A DNA stretch of 64,000 nt, from the NCBI RefSeq assembly GCF_000236905.1, contig NC_016534.1:1-64000 (forward strand), read 5' to 3'. Origin of the DNA: Tetrapisispora phaffii CBS 4417 (taxonomy: Eukaryota; Ascomycota; Saccharomycetes; Saccharomycetales; Saccharomycetaceae). The translations under genes were made by a program, and so were the position numbers. The notes beneath the pieces were generated by a model that saw only the letters and a list, made by a program, of their open reading frames with translations, did no database searches and was not told the DNA's origin. Shown here one piece after another: positions 49,952-61,027 of the stretch (positions within the stretch are counted from its first letter, which is position 1; every line of letters starts with the position of its first letter).

Positions 49952-52900
49952 ATGATGGCGGTTACGTTAACAGAAGAAGAAAAAGATTTCAGATCAAGTT
50001 ATAAATCGATCAACTTCAAAAGTTTTAAATTTACTCCATTGGCTAGGCATTCTGATGAAGTAGTCTCACTATATCTTGATGATAAAAAATTAACCTTATT
50101 TATTTTTTGCAAAAGATTCATTTATATCTATTCTAGTTTCGAACTTATCCATAAAGTTGATATAAAAGATGAACCCGTTTTAGCAAACAAGAATGATTAT
50201 AATTTTGTTTATTCATATGCAGAATCACATTATTTATATTTCGAATCCAGTGGATTAGTATTATTCAAAGCTAATGTCATTAACAACAAGGTGACATATT
50301 CTTTCAATGACAGGTTTAAAGGAATAGGTAATACATTTTTAACGCAAGGGCCCATCGATTGTCTTATGACAAGCTACAAAAATGGTATATATTTTTCAGG
50401 AGATAGATATAAGATTATAAAACTAGAGTTAAATTTAGCACTGGAATTAAAGAATATTACTGATGGAAGTCTTGTTTACTTTGAATTTCTTACAAAACCT
50501 AATATAAAAGATTCTCTACCGTCCCTCATTTGCTTGGTACAATCAAAGTTGGGGTACCTGTACGTTGAACATAGTATCTGCATAGAGACTTCCAAAACGG
50601 TTACCATTTCCAAGAAAATAATATCCAATAAATGCAATTATAATCATAACGAGTTCTATGTAAAGAAAATAACTGAGCAAATAATTGTGCTATTCCTAAA
50701 TGGGAAATTATACAAGGTAACTGGCTCTGATTGTCAATTAATATGGGAAAATTCGACTTTAAAATCAAATATGATTGCAAATATAATTCCTGAGGAAAGA
50801 AATCAGCAGGATAAAACCTTCTGTTGGCTGATATATACTATGGATGGAACTATACACAAGCTGCATACGAAAAATGCCACTGATTCTAAGAAATTAACAG
50901 TAAGTTATAAACTCATGGAAACTAACATAAAAAGTGTTATAGAAAATGATGATTTGAAATTTTTATTTACTCTGAAGTTCAACCAACAGCTTTTGGTTAC
51001 GTCGATGTACAAAGTAATACTGTGTAGTGTTAAGAAAAATTATTACAAAGTTGAGAAGAAACTTAAGAAGATTTTTCATAGAGCACCCTTATTTACAGAC
51101 TGTATATCATATAACAAACAAGGATTTGAAATCAATTCGTTAATTATTTCAGGTTCTCACGGTGAAGGTACTGGATTTATTGAAAAACGTTATCCAAGTG
51201 CTCAAACTGCTTTTGATCTCATTGATCAGTGGAACGTACCTGATGATTGTGGTATTATCAAAGATTTTTGGGTAACAAAAAAATCTATATTTTATGATTC
51301 TTTGAATTGTTATTACGAAGGTTCATCAAGGCATAGTAAAGAAAATAAAAGTATTATTAATGTTTCTGATGATAATACAATAATTTTTGATAGTCACCTA
51401 CTAAATTCTGAAACAGATAAATCAAAAATTTTATTCTATTGTCAAGTTAAATATAGCGTTTCAAAACTTTTTTTGCTTTTAAAATCTTCTCGAAATATCG
51501 AAGTATGTGAGGTTAGCAGCCAGTGTACCAAAACTATTGATCAATTTGAATTAACTTATTTAAAAGAGGAAATTATATGCGATTTGAAGTCATTAGTGTA
51601 TAATAATGAGCTTCTCATAATTGCAGCATCTTCTAAAACACTGACCATTTATAGTAATTCTAGACTTTTGAACTCAATTAGGATAAATAACAGGGAAAGT
51701 ATATTTCACATCGAAGTTATCTTAACTACCAATAAAGATCATAGTGAGCAAGTTTTTAACACTGTCACTTCATTAATTGGCGGTACTGTTAGGGTGTACA
51801 ATCATGATTTATCCACTGTAGTCATGGAACTTAAAGCGGTTTCTACAGAGTCGTTACAGATTCTAGCATTCAGTGATAACTCACCATTAGTAATCGTTTA
51901 CAATAAGTTTGAAGTATTTTTGATGGATTTACAGAACCTAACTTATGGAAGCATTGTCTTCAATATAAATACTTCAATTTTCAAAATCCGAGAAACAAAT
52001 AAGTCCCTTTTTCTTCTAAGTAGCGATGACATTGTTTATCATTACATTACAAACAGTAATTGGAAGCATAGACCATCGATGAACTTGGAATTACAATCTC
52101 ATATGCTGGAAACGAAATTAGATATACCCATTAAAATTATAAGAACCAATATGGAAGAACGATTTATCATAGTATCAGATGAAAAGTCCTCGAAAGTTAA
52201 AAGATTACACTTGTTAAATTCAGGAAATATGTCTTTTATTGATAGTTTTAAAATAGGCAAACATAATTTAAACAGTATTAGCTCCAATTTTGTTAGTAAT
52301 CATAATCATTCACTAAGCGACGAAGAAAATAATAGCACTAATTTGCTATTTACAGTTACTGTTACAGAACAAAAATCATTATTATACGTTTTAAGAATAC
52401 ATTCTCAAGAGATCACGAAAGTACAGACAATAAAGTTGACTCTAAAAGTTATGACGATAAAATATCTTCTGAATGAAAATTTACTAGTTGTTGTATGCGA
52501 TGAAGATAATCAATTAGTTATAATTTTCTTTAAACAGAATTTTTTAGATAATAACGACTTAAAATTTAATGAATTTGAACGAAAATATATTCCTTTGAAA
52601 TTAAAAGAGAATATTAAGGCTATATTTACAAAGAATAGACTAATACTGATGAATGCAACTGAAGAGTTTAACGCTATTGATATAACAGTAAACAAAAATT
52701 TTGAGCACAAACTGACTATAAAGTGGAAAATACAAGACATGACATCACTGCTGAAAAATATAATTTCTGATAGAAGACAATCACTGGAAATAGACAAAGA
52801 CTCCATTGAGCATTTGCATATAAAATTTCCCTCTGATTTAGGAAATAAGACTAATATCTCAAAATTATCACCAACACACTGGCAATCTGATTTCGAATTT

Positions 52901-53122
52901 ATAAATATCACTTATTTCCCAAAGCTTTCATATATACTTTGTTTTGACAGAGTTGGTGCACTTCAACTTTTGGAGTATTTTAGGTTTCACGAAGATATTA
53001 TAACTGCATCTCCATTGGATAAATCATTTACTTTAATCAATTCAATTTTTTTAAAACACAGAGCTTATTTTAAGGAACCTAATTTGTTATATTTTTGGTT
53101 TGTAAAGGTAATATATATATAA
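49952..53122 (+). CDS. Second large DDB1/Mms1-like beta-propeller protein, unknown function
   Basis: This 1056-residue protein starts at the first of two adjacent ATGs (49952 or 49955) and resembles its upstream neighbour in architecture. It consists of beta-strand-type repeats, and in the middle ISGSHGEGTGFIEKRY is followed by GIIKDFWVTKKSIFY, the DDB1/Mms1-type signature. Sequence similarity to the neighbour is low apart from this region, so a tandem duplication, if any, is old. It is directly convergent with URB2, the position of YJR039W/GEF1 in S. cerevisiae; GEF1 is absent. The C-terminus ends abruptly (LYFWFVKVIYI), perhaps shorter than relatives. The function could be as a scaffold, as for other family members, but this is inference. 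Confidence 0.85.
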   Translation: MMAVTLTEEEKDFRSSYKSINFKSFKFTPLARHSDEVVSLYLDDKKLTLFIFCKRFIYIYSSFELIHKVDIKDEPVLANKNDYNFVYSYAESHYLYFESSGLVLFKANVINNKVTYSFNDRFKGIGNTFLTQGPIDCLMTSYKNGIYFSGDRYKIIKLELNLALELKNITDGSLVYFEFLTKPNIKDSLPSLICLVQSKLGYLYVEHSICIETSKTVTISKKIISNKCNYNHNEFYVKKITEQIIVLFLNGKLYKVTGSDCQLIWENSTLKSNMIANIIPEERNQQDKTFCWLIYTMDGTIHKLHTKNATDSKKLTVSYKLMETNIKSVIENDDLKFLFTLKFNQQLLVTSMYKVILCSVKKNYYKVEKKLKKIFHRAPLFTDCISYNKQGFEINSLIISGSHGEGTGFIEKRYPSAQTAFDLIDQWNVPDDCGIIKDFWVTKKSIFYDSLNCYYEGSSRHSKENKSIINVSDDNTIIFDSHLLNSETDKSKILFYCQVKYSVSKLFLLLKSSRNIEVCEVSSQCTKTIDQFELTYLKEEIICDLKSLVYNNELLIIAASSKTLTIYSNSRLLNSIRINNRESIFHIEVILTTNKDHSEQVFNTVTSLIGGTVRVYNHDLSTVVMELKAVSTESLQILAFSDNSPLVIVYNKFEVFLMDLQNLTYGSIVFNINTSIFKIRETNKSLFLLSSDDIVYHYITNSNWKHRPSMNLELQSHMLETKLDIPIKIIRTNMEERFIIVSDEKSSKVKRLHLLNSGNMSFIDSFKIGKHNLNSISSNFVSNHNHSLSDEENNSTNLLFTVTVTEQKSLLYVLRIHSQEITKVQTIKLTLKVMTIKYLLNENLLVVVCDEDNQLVIIFFKQNFLDNNDLKFNEFERKYIPLKLKENIKAIFTKNRLILMNATEEFNAIDITVNKNFEHKLTIKWKIQDMTSLLKNIISDRRQSLEIDKDSIEHLHIKFPSDLGNKTNISKLSPTHWQSDFEFINITYFPKLSYILCFDRVGALQLLEYFRFHEDIITASPLDKSFTLINSIFLKHRAYFKEPNLLYFWFVKVIYI

Positions 53123-53303
53123 TGTCTTCATAAGAGAAGTTGTATTCTAGATACTATAAATGTGAATTATACTATGTGTTAAATTGCGATAAGTATTATG
53201 TGGTAATTTATATAATATACAGTTATAATTACAGCTCATGAATATGCGGACGTTAAGTCTAAAAATGCTTGTCATTGGACGATAAGATAAACCTGACACA
53301 CAA

Positions 53304-56300
53304 TCAATCTTCTGACCATTTACCTTTCTTAGTATAATCCTGATAAATTGTCCTGAAATATTGTTTACCTGCATTATCTAAAGCTGCATTGACAATATTT
53401 AATTCCTGTCTCGATAACAAATTCAATACAGAATAAATACAAGGTATTAATTCGTGTCTTATTTCTGCTTTGAATTTATTATTTATTGATAAATGGATAT
53501 AGTTTATTAACAAGACTGGAACATCCTTTCTCAAAGAGTGTCTTATCATGCTAATCTTTGAATCGATAATCTCCTTATTTGATTGAGACCTAGAACTGGA
53601 AATATTGGATGGTTCACAAAAGTTTGATATTAATCTAGCCAAAGGTCCAGCTGAGGCCTCTGTCAAACCGAATGTTTCATTTAATGATAATAGCTCCAAA
53701 TAAGAGCAGAAAAAGCTGTTCAATAAATGGTTACGGTTGGATAATTTAACCCTATGAACTAATAATATCTTGGAAATGACTTTAGTAGTAATGATAAAAA
53801 TATCATCATTTGAGTGATAGCCGTCATTAAACAGTACTGCCGCATTGTAACAGATAGGAAACAATAATTCAATCGAATATTGAGAGAATAGCCATGGTTT
53901 TGACAATAATAACTGCTCAAATGTTTTCAAAACTAATATGAAATCCTCTTTGTTATTGATGAATCTTCCAGAACTTGTAAAAAAATCTGATAATGATTTT
54001 TGAAACAAATTAACAGCAACCACATTTTCTTTTTCTATATTATCCAGTAAAGAGATGAATAACTCCAATAAGAATCCACTCATATCGGAGGGGACATTAG
54101 AAAATTCATTAATAATATCAGAGAAAACCAAATTGAATCCGTTAAAGTTCTTAGTTTGGTCTTGCTTTATGGCAAAGTTAACGCCTTCAATTATTTTTAA
54201 AGTTGGAATTCCAAGGTTTCTTAATTTTAAATAATGAGCAAATAAATATTGCAAATCATTGTCATAAACTGAAGAGTAGATCAAAAATGTAATACTCATC
54301 AGTTCTTTATTTAATTTGTTAAATCCTGTTTTCAAAATATTTGCTATTTCATCCTTCACAGATTTATTTAATGCAGCAGAAATTGAATAATCTGATTTCT
54401 TAAAAATGGTAAACAAGCAGTTCAAATTCCAAATCAATTCGTCATCCTTACTTTTTTTCATTTGAGTTAAAGAAATTTCAATTAATTTACTCTGTAACTG
54501 ATCAACCAAGACAGTTGGTGAAATTTTGCAAATTAGGAATGAAATTTCAAAAAATTTGTGCCCTTTAGAAATATTTGAAAGTAACATATTAATCATGTTA
54601 TCAATAAACTCTTTCTGTGATCGTTCTTTCATTTGAGAAAGATAGTTTGACCATACGCGCTCAAAAATAGGATTTATCAAGTCATATTTCTTACTTTGAC
54701 TCTTAGTAAATACGTATAATTTTTCTATGTCAGTTTCAATCTTAGTTTTAAATGTAGGATATTGTAGCAAATGGTTAACTAATTCCAAGTCTCCTTGCGA
54801 AATCTTTGCTTTAGAACCAATACTGTCAATTAGTTGTATTCTTACATTTTTTTGAATGCATTGAATTGGAATCTCTCTGAGATATCTAATAGCGATGTCA
54901 TTTTTGTATTCAGATGCCAGTTTAGCAACTAAAGTTGAAACTAACCTAGGTTCTTCAAAAAAATCATCATCTTCAAACAGCTTACTCATTACTTCTTCCA
55001 TGTCACCATTAATTAGAAGATCAATAATATAATCTACTTGAGATTTTGAGAATTCATTTGAAATGAGTGTTGGCCAATGAAGAAATATATAACCCGAAAT
55101 ATCCCTCATTTCATTTTTTTCAGTTTTCTTTAAGTATTTAATGAACTCTTCAATAATATCAGTTAGTTTAAACTCTTTGTATTCTCTTATCTTAAAATAG
55201 TTAAAAAATAAGTACTTAGGATCATCTGCTGATTTCAACAGAGATTTAAAATCCTTAGAGCAAATTTCCTCAATACTTTCCTCTGTAACTATATCGTCGA
55301 AAGCTTCCATAATTAAAAATCTAATTCTCCATAAAGTTTTATTGGATTTCAAATTATCATCAAAAACCTTTATCAACACAATTTTTAGTTCTGGTAAGAT
55401 AGTTGGTGATACATACTTTAGACCATGTAGCAATATTTCCAATAGACCTTTGACTCTTGCGTTTTTCTTCTCAACCTGAATATCATGGATATACGATGCC
55501 AAGACAGATGACAGCTGGCTAATTGATAATGCCGTAATGTTCCTTGATAATGCATTAGTAAATAAATTTTCTGAGAAAAATAGATTATTTTGTTCAGGAT
55601 CTTTAGCCAAAACGTATTTTGCCCAGATACTTATAAAGTTTGGGTATTCTCTAGCATTAACATAACAAGTTATCAGTTTTTCAAAAACGAGAAAAGTACT
55701 ATTATGGTTATTTGAATATTGGTTCTCAATTAATACTAAAATCTGATTTGTGTTTTTGATGCCAATTTCTATATCTAATTCCAAAATATGAGTAATCAAT
55801 GACCAAAAAGTTTCATCGTAAAGCATATTTTTTTGAGCATTTTCAACTGTGGTTTTGAATAAAGTTTCCAAAAACTCATGTGATAAAGTCTTCCTTTTCA
55901 ATGCCAACTTAATCAATAAATCTGGTAATATATCCTGATGCAAATTAGTTAATAATATTAGAATTTTTTCTAGGTCTTTAAAATTCTGTTTTGATAAAAA
56001 ATTAATGGAAAGGTTGAATAGAAGTTTAGAATCTGCAAAACTTATAGAAGCTCCTGATTTTTTGATAAGCTTTTCTAGCTGCTGTGGTGTATGAAGACTC
56101 GAATCATAAAGGTAATATCCGGAATATTCTAACAGTTTTTCAATGGTGTTATCATTTGGAGGATGTTCCTTATCATTAAGGGTCGAATTAAAATCAGTAT
56201 CATTGAATCTTACCATGTATTTTAAAGTTGGCAATAAAAGAGTTTCACAATAGGTGTTTGAATATTTAATAGAGACTTCCGGCTTTATATTATTTAAATC

Positions 56301-56861
56301 GGTCAACTTAATCACTGCATCGATGATATTTGCTCTGAATTCATGAGTTAGCGTAACTTCATCACGAACATCACAGAGCATACCCAATATACTTGCAAGA
56401 CACTTTAAAGCTATTTCAAATGTGAAAGCAACAGTGACTTCAGAATTAATTAATGTGCAAGTTCTGTAAAATTCATTTAAAAACTCCCATTTATTTTGCT
56501 CGATAATTTGTGTACTTTGGAGCACCAACTGAGGGAACTTTAAGTTTTTAAATAGTTTTTTCACTGTAATGGAGTTATTAATAGTAGACCACATATCATT
56601 ATATAGTCTCCATATTTGGTAATTATTCTTATAATCAAGAACTCTCTGGTCATTCCATCTATCTTGAATCAACTCTAAAACAAAAACCTCTTTATTTGGG
56701 AAATTAGTCTTCAATTCAGAAAATTTGAAGACAACCTCAACGACATCGCTAGCTGTGGTATTTTTAGATCTTAGTAGCTTCGTAATACCTTCAGCGGTAT
56801 CTGGAATCTGAGAAAGCATTCTTGATACAGCTTCTAAAAATGATATATATCGTCTGTCCAA
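53304..56861 (-). CDS. URB2: Urb2 (Npa2), large-subunit ribosome biogenesis factor
   Basis: This 1185-residue helical-repeat nucleolar protein compares with 1174 in S. cerevisiae. It has the C-terminal Urb2/Npa2 domain with IPCIYSVLNLLSRQELNIVNAALDNAGKQYFRTIYQDYTKKGKW. With Urb1, Dbp6, Rsa3 and Nop8 it acts in early 60S pre-ribosomes. The N-terminus MDRRYISFLEAVSRMLSQIPDTAEGITKLLRSK is clean, and the start is the first ATG. PAC and RRPE motifs 140-200 bp upstream are those of the ribosome-biogenesis regulon and support the call. It is divergent from NUP85, as YJR041C is from YJR042W. Intact. Confidence 0.93.
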   Translation of the reverse strand: MDRRYISFLEAVSRMLSQIPDTAEGITKLLRSKNTTASDVVEVVFKFSELKTNFPNKEVFVLELIQDRWNDQRVLDYKNNYQIWRLYNDMWSTINNSITVKKLFKNLKFPQLVLQSTQIIEQNKWEFLNEFYRTCTLINSEVTVAFTFEIALKCLASILGMLCDVRDEVTLTHEFRANIIDAVIKLTDLNNIKPEVSIKYSNTYCETLLLPTLKYMVRFNDTDFNSTLNDKEHPPNDNTIEKLLEYSGYYLYDSSLHTPQQLEKLIKKSGASISFADSKLLFNLSINFLSKQNFKDLEKILILLTNLHQDILPDLLIKLALKRKTLSHEFLETLFKTTVENAQKNMLYDETFWSLITHILELDIEIGIKNTNQILVLIENQYSNNHNSTFLVFEKLITCYVNAREYPNFISIWAKYVLAKDPEQNNLFFSENLFTNALSRNITALSISQLSSVLASYIHDIQVEKKNARVKGLLEILLHGLKYVSPTILPELKIVLIKVFDDNLKSNKTLWRIRFLIMEAFDDIVTEESIEEICSKDFKSLLKSADDPKYLFFNYFKIREYKEFKLTDIIEEFIKYLKKTEKNEMRDISGYIFLHWPTLISNEFSKSQVDYIIDLLINGDMEEVMSKLFEDDDFFEEPRLVSTLVAKLASEYKNDIAIRYLREIPIQCIQKNVRIQLIDSIGSKAKISQGDLELVNHLLQYPTFKTKIETDIEKLYVFTKSQSKKYDLINPIFERVWSNYLSQMKERSQKEFIDNMINMLLSNISKGHKFFEISFLICKISPTVLVDQLQSKLIEISLTQMKKSKDDELIWNLNCLFTIFKKSDYSISAALNKSVKDEIANILKTGFNKLNKELMSITFLIYSSVYDNDLQYLFAHYLKLRNLGIPTLKIIEGVNFAIKQDQTKNFNGFNLVFSDIINEFSNVPSDMSGFLLELFISLLDNIEKENVVAVNLFQKSLSDFFTSSGRFINNKEDFILVLKTFEQLLLSKPWLFSQYSIELLFPICYNAAVLFNDGYHSNDDIFIITTKVISKILLVHRVKLSNRNHLLNSFFCSYLELLSLNETFGLTEASAGPLARLISNFCEPSNISSSRSQSNKEIIDSKISMIRHSLRKDVPVLLINYIHLSINNKFKAEIRHELIPCIYSVLNLLSRQELNIVNAALDNAGKQYFRTIYQDYTKKGKWSED

Positions 56862-57393
56862 TATACGTCTTACTGTTGCACAAGTCTTCTTTTAAAAGTT
56901 CTCAAATAAAAAAACGTTAATAAGATTGATACAGATACTCCAACCTAAATAACGTATAAGTAGTTGAATGAATATATTACTCAATTGGCAACTGTAATGA
57001 TACAGATGAGATGAGATGAGATGAGATCACTTTAAATTTTTTCATGAAAAAACTTCTAAATTTTTTTTGAATTCTAAGCTTCAAAATAAAAAAATAAGAC
57101 AAATAAGTACAAATAAGATAAAAGATAAAAAGACGAATTTATTTATAAGATTCGAAGGAAATGCACGATTGATATGTAAATAAAAGTTAGTTAAATTAAC
57201 GGAACAGTAATTAATTCATTAAGATTAATCTATTATTGTTATTTTTCAACCTTTTTTGACAATTGATTGTCAATATCTAAGCAGAATATAGTTCATTTTT
57301 TTTTGGGAAAACATTGAAATTAAAAACTGCAACGTGAAAATCCTGATACCAGAGATAACCTGAAATTTTATTATATAGATAAATACTTACATA
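56862..57393. other. Divergent URB2-NUP85 promoter region
   Basis: Apart from the PAC/RRPE elements this is T- and A-rich promoter DNA. No RNA gene is seen. Confidence 0.4.
57005..57044. promoter_or_regulatory. PAC and RRPE-like elements of URB2
   Basis: GATGAGATGAG, the PAC core, is present in four overlapping ATGAG repeats (57005-57027). It is followed by AAATTTTTTCA (57034-57044), close to the RRPE motif. PAC plus RRPE is the signature of ribosome-biogenesis genes (Dot6/Tod6 and Stb3 targets). It lies 144-183 bp upstream of URB2 and 350 bp from NUP85. Confidence 0.7.
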
Positions 57394-59634
57394 ATGTCCA
57401 CAATGAATAATCCATTAGATCTTCTGATGAATGTTGACGAACTACAACTATTGGATGATGAACAAAACTACCCAGGTCAATTTGATCAAACCAATGTTGA
57501 TGTTAACAAGGATATTGTACTAGGTCTAGATAAAACGTCTGGTGTTCCTATATATTCGTTAGCCGGTGATGTTGAAGAGCAACCTCTTAAGAGTGGAGAA
57601 AACGGTGACCTCCATTATAACTTAAATTCTAATTCTACTCAAAATATTGGATTTTTAGCTAACAAATCTCAAACAAAACTATACCCTTCAAAACTTCCAA
57701 GATTGGTAATTAGTAAAGAGTACTCTCATTACATTTCCAAGTTGTTCGAAATTTATAATAATCTGGGCGAAGATCATCGTACCTTCTCTAAGCCAACAAT
57801 TGGTCTCATAAGTCGTTCTTCTAGAATCGAACACAATCAAACAGTGAATTTAGCGTTAGAGACATTGGTAACCGAATTAGAGTTCTATATCGATTCAATC
57901 AAGCATATTGATACTGAATTTGATAAATTTATCGAGTTAGAGGATTGTTTGACTATTTTAAATTGTATGAAGACTTTTTATTTCACAGTCGAAGGTGACA
58001 TGGATGATGATAACCAACGGAATGATTTCATGGATAGATTGCTAAATTGGGTGAATCGCTCTGATGGTGAACCAAGTGAGCAGCTAATTGAAAAGGTATT
58101 TTCTACATCTGGCGAAGGCCAGAAACATGTTTATAACTCATCATCATTCTGGAAACTAATCAATAAGTTATTACTAAGAGGCTTGTTTACTCAAGCTAAG
58201 GGTTGCCTGAATAGAAGTGGTATTATTTCCTCTTTGGAAAGTCAATGTGAAGTCTCCAGAAATGCAATTCATGACATGATTGCTTTATTAGAACAATATC
58301 CAAAGGATTCACCATCTGCTTACAGAAATTGGAAATCCCTTATATTAGAACTCCAACAAACATTCAGTAATTCTGAAACTAAAATAAATGGCGAGCTCAG
58401 AGATAACATAGAAGATTCGTTATTACTATTAAGTGGTAATCAGTCAAAAATCTTTCAGTATTCTTCAACATGGTATGAATCATTTTGTGGTTTGATGTTA
58501 TACTATATTCCATCAAATAAATTATTAACCGAATATTTACAATTATCACTAGATGCTTGTCCACTAAATGTTACTAATATCTGGGAACAACCTTGTGTAG
58601 ATATCATTAACGGAAAAATATTTTCTATTTTACCAATTTTAGAATCATTAGATACCTGTACAACTGCATTTGTAGCAGGTCTATGCGATGCCAAAGGTTT
58701 ATTAGAGGATTATAGTTACGCTAATGACGCTTCTCAAAATGAAACCATTGAAGACTTACTTTCTCGCAAAAATGGTATGGCATCTTATTTATTAGACAAT
58801 TTTGCATTTGAACTTTGTTCCCATGATGATAAGACATTGTGGCCGGTTGCCATTGGATTGATCAGTATATCCCCAGTTAACTCATCTAATGCGATTAGGG
58901 CAGCAATATCTGAATTATTACCTCGTTACCCATTCTCAACGAATGATGATATAGAATGGATGTTAACTATTTGTGCAAAGTGGAGACTACCAGAAGTTTC
59001 GAAAAAGATATTTTTAACTGTAGCTAATAATTTATTATCCGAAGGTAATTTAATCGAAGCAATCACTAACTTCAGTAAAGCCGGTGCGTTTGATTTAGTC
59101 AAACATCACGCATGGATGATTTTTGAAACTTCATTACTAAGCAAAGAACCTGTTGACGATATTATTCTAACAGCTATCGTTAAAAATGAAACGAACAATA
59201 TCATTCCAAATGAATTATCACACAGTTTAGTTACTGATGCAATGAGACAAGCACTATCACCGTATGCTGTATTATATGAATTTTATGAATTACTAAAGAT
59301 GAAAGAAATGAAAGAAGCTCTTAATAAGATAAGATCACTTATAGAATTTCAATATCTACCAAAAAAGTATTTTGTTATTTTACTTGTTCAATTTTTATTC
59401 CCATTATTCATTTTAAAAGATGAATTCAAAATGGATGAAGATGTAATTTTAAGCGTCATTGAACGTTGCGATGAAATGTTAAAAGCTGAAGATGCTGAAT
59501 TACAAAAAGTTTACTCAGAGATAATACAGAACGTCAAAGAAAATGAAGAAATAACCTTACCGGCTAATTTAAGTTTATTTGAACAAACTTTAAGGAAAAA
59601 ACTAAATATCAAGCTATGCCAGGAATATATGTAA
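57394..59634 (+). CDS. NUP85: Nup85, nuclear pore Y-complex subunit
   Basis: This 746-residue scaffold nucleoporin (S. cerevisiae 744) has an ancestral coatomer element fold of alpha-helices. Conserved segments include LLNWVNRSDGEPSEQLIEKVFS, SSFWKLINKLLLRGLFTQAKGCL, STWYESFCGLMLYYIPSNKLLTEYL, WPVAIGLISISP and the C-terminal LRKKLNIKLCQEYM. It pairs with Seh1 in the Y complex of the nuclear pore and supports mRNA export. The start at 57394 is the first ATG of the frame. Divergent from URB2, as YJR042W. Intact. Confidence 0.97.
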   Translation: MSTMNNPLDLLMNVDELQLLDDEQNYPGQFDQTNVDVNKDIVLGLDKTSGVPIYSLAGDVEEQPLKSGENGDLHYNLNSNSTQNIGFLANKSQTKLYPSKLPRLVISKEYSHYISKLFEIYNNLGEDHRTFSKPTIGLISRSSRIEHNQTVNLALETLVTELEFYIDSIKHIDTEFDKFIELEDCLTILNCMKTFYFTVEGDMDDDNQRNDFMDRLLNWVNRSDGEPSEQLIEKVFSTSGEGQKHVYNSSSFWKLINKLLLRGLFTQAKGCLNRSGIISSLESQCEVSRNAIHDMIALLEQYPKDSPSAYRNWKSLILELQQTFSNSETKINGELRDNIEDSLLLLSGNQSKIFQYSSTWYESFCGLMLYYIPSNKLLTEYLQLSLDACPLNVTNIWEQPCVDIINGKIFSILPILESLDTCTTAFVAGLCDAKGLLEDYSYANDASQNETIEDLLSRKNGMASYLLDNFAFELCSHDDKTLWPVAIGLISISPVNSSNAIRAAISELLPRYPFSTNDDIEWMLTICAKWRLPEVSKKIFLTVANNLLSEGNLIEAITNFSKAGAFDLVKHHAWMIFETSLLSKEPVDDIILTAIVKNETNNIIPNELSHSLVTDAMRQALSPYAVLYEFYELLKMKEMKEALNKIRSLIEFQYLPKKYFVILLVQFLFPLFILKDEFKMDEDVILSVIERCDEMLKAEDAELQKVYSEIIQNVKENEEITLPANLSLFEQTLRKKLNIKLCQEYM

Positions 59635-60005
59635 TAGTTAACTAATTAGTATATATATATATGTAGCAAGGAAATCATAAAGATTTAAGAAATAAGATAA
59701 TTAATTTTTTAATATTAATTTTGAGAATGGTATATTTAAATACATTAAATGAATTCTATGTTGTATGAAAAATTGTACTGGCTTTTATACTTATGTATAT
59801 TCGAATCTCAAATGAGATGCAAAAGTTGAAATTAACCCAATTTGTACTATGATGTTACTATAGTAAATAGTAACAAAATAAACTTAATAATCATATATAT
59901 TTGTCAGTTTTAAATGATGGAAGAAAACTCAGCTTGATAGAATTATAATGTAAAAAACAAACAAAACATAGTTGGATACAGGAGTGGTCTATGAAATGGA
60001 GAAAA
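59635..60005. other. Convergent NUP85-VMA3 intergenic
   Basis: This is AT-rich 3' flanking DNA with a TA repeat at 59650-59662. No gene is seen. Confidence 0.35.
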
Positions 60006-60491
60006 TTAACAGACAACATCTTGGGTAGCTCTAGAGTTTAATAATAGGGCGACAATTAGACCATATAGACCCAAAACTTCTGCGAAAATTAAAATTAAAA
60101 TCATACCAACAAATAATCTTGGTTGTTGAGAGTTACCTCTAACACCAGCATCTCCTACAATACCAATTGCAAAACCAGCAGCCAAACCACTTAAACCAAC
60201 AGATAGACCAGCACCTAGTTGGATGAAACCAGTGTATAAAGCTTGTTTTTGACCTAGAGAGTAACAGACTAAGACTGAGACAACTAAACCATAAATAGCA
60301 ATGATACCGGCCATAATGACAGGAACAATATTCTTAAATAATAAATCTGGTCTTAAAACACAGGTAGCACAGATACCGACACCTGATTTAGCGGTACCAT
60401 AAGCAGCACCGAAAGAAGTGAAGATGATGGCAGCTGCACAACCCATGGCACCAAAAAACGGAGCATAAACAGGACATAAATCAGTACTCAT
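60006..60491 (-). CDS. VMA3: Vma3, proteolipid subunit c of the V-ATPase
   Basis: This 161-residue, four-span proteolipid of the V0 ring is one residue longer than S. cerevisiae Vma3 and nearly identical to it. The two c-type repeats are clear, with the proton-carrying Glu in the last helix ([20 protein letters not shown]). It rotates with the c-ring to pump protons into the vacuole. Sequence differences from Vma11 (extra N-terminal residues, different helix 1) favour Vma3. Codon use is that of a highly expressed gene. It lies where POL32 would be in S. cerevisiae chromosome X and comes from the YEL027W track. Intact. Confidence 0.97.
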   Translation of the reverse strand: MSTDLCPVYAPFFGAMGCAAAIIFTSFGAAYGTAKSGVGICATCVLRPDLLFKNIVPVIMAGIIAIYGLVVSVLVCYSLGQKQALYTGFIQLGAGLSVGLSGLAAGFAIGIVGDAGVRGNSQQPRLFVGMILILIFAEVLGLYGLIVALLLNSRATQDVVC

Positions 60492-61027
60492 CTTGATATA
60501 TATTTGAATGAAGTAAAATTGGAAACAAGGTGTATTTAAATTTGCGATGGTTGAAGTACCAAATTAATCCACAAAGGCAATAAAAGTTATTTGTTTGTTC
60601 TTAATTTTACAATATTAGTATCAACTATAGTTGAACATTTGACAGTAATATCGTAAATATAATGTACCACCATCTTTTAAATAATATGAATCAATTCAAG
60701 AGCTGCATTCTTTGCTGCTGTAGTTTGCAACTTATTGTTCTGCTTCATAGTTAAGTTTTACAGTTTTCCATTTTTCACTTTATGGAACAGCAACCGCAAT
60801 GTCACAATCTACGAACACGCAAATAGATGATGAAGCCCAAGATGTCACAAATTGATGAGATGTTGTAAGTTCTCAAGCTGTCTCCACAGTACTAAACCGC
60901 CATTCTAAATCTTTACTCTTTGTCCAAGAGTGTGTCAGGTTGTAGACAGCAGTTAGTATTGAAAGATTGGTATGCTAATGGTCTATAAAATGACTACGAA
61001 TTTAAAAATTCAAAAAGAAAAAGAAAT

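Noticed and set aside
60820..60880. Possible C/D snoRNA (ATGATGA and TTGATGA motifs) near tRNA-Met
   Set aside because: No CTGA box D follows and there is no terminal pairing.
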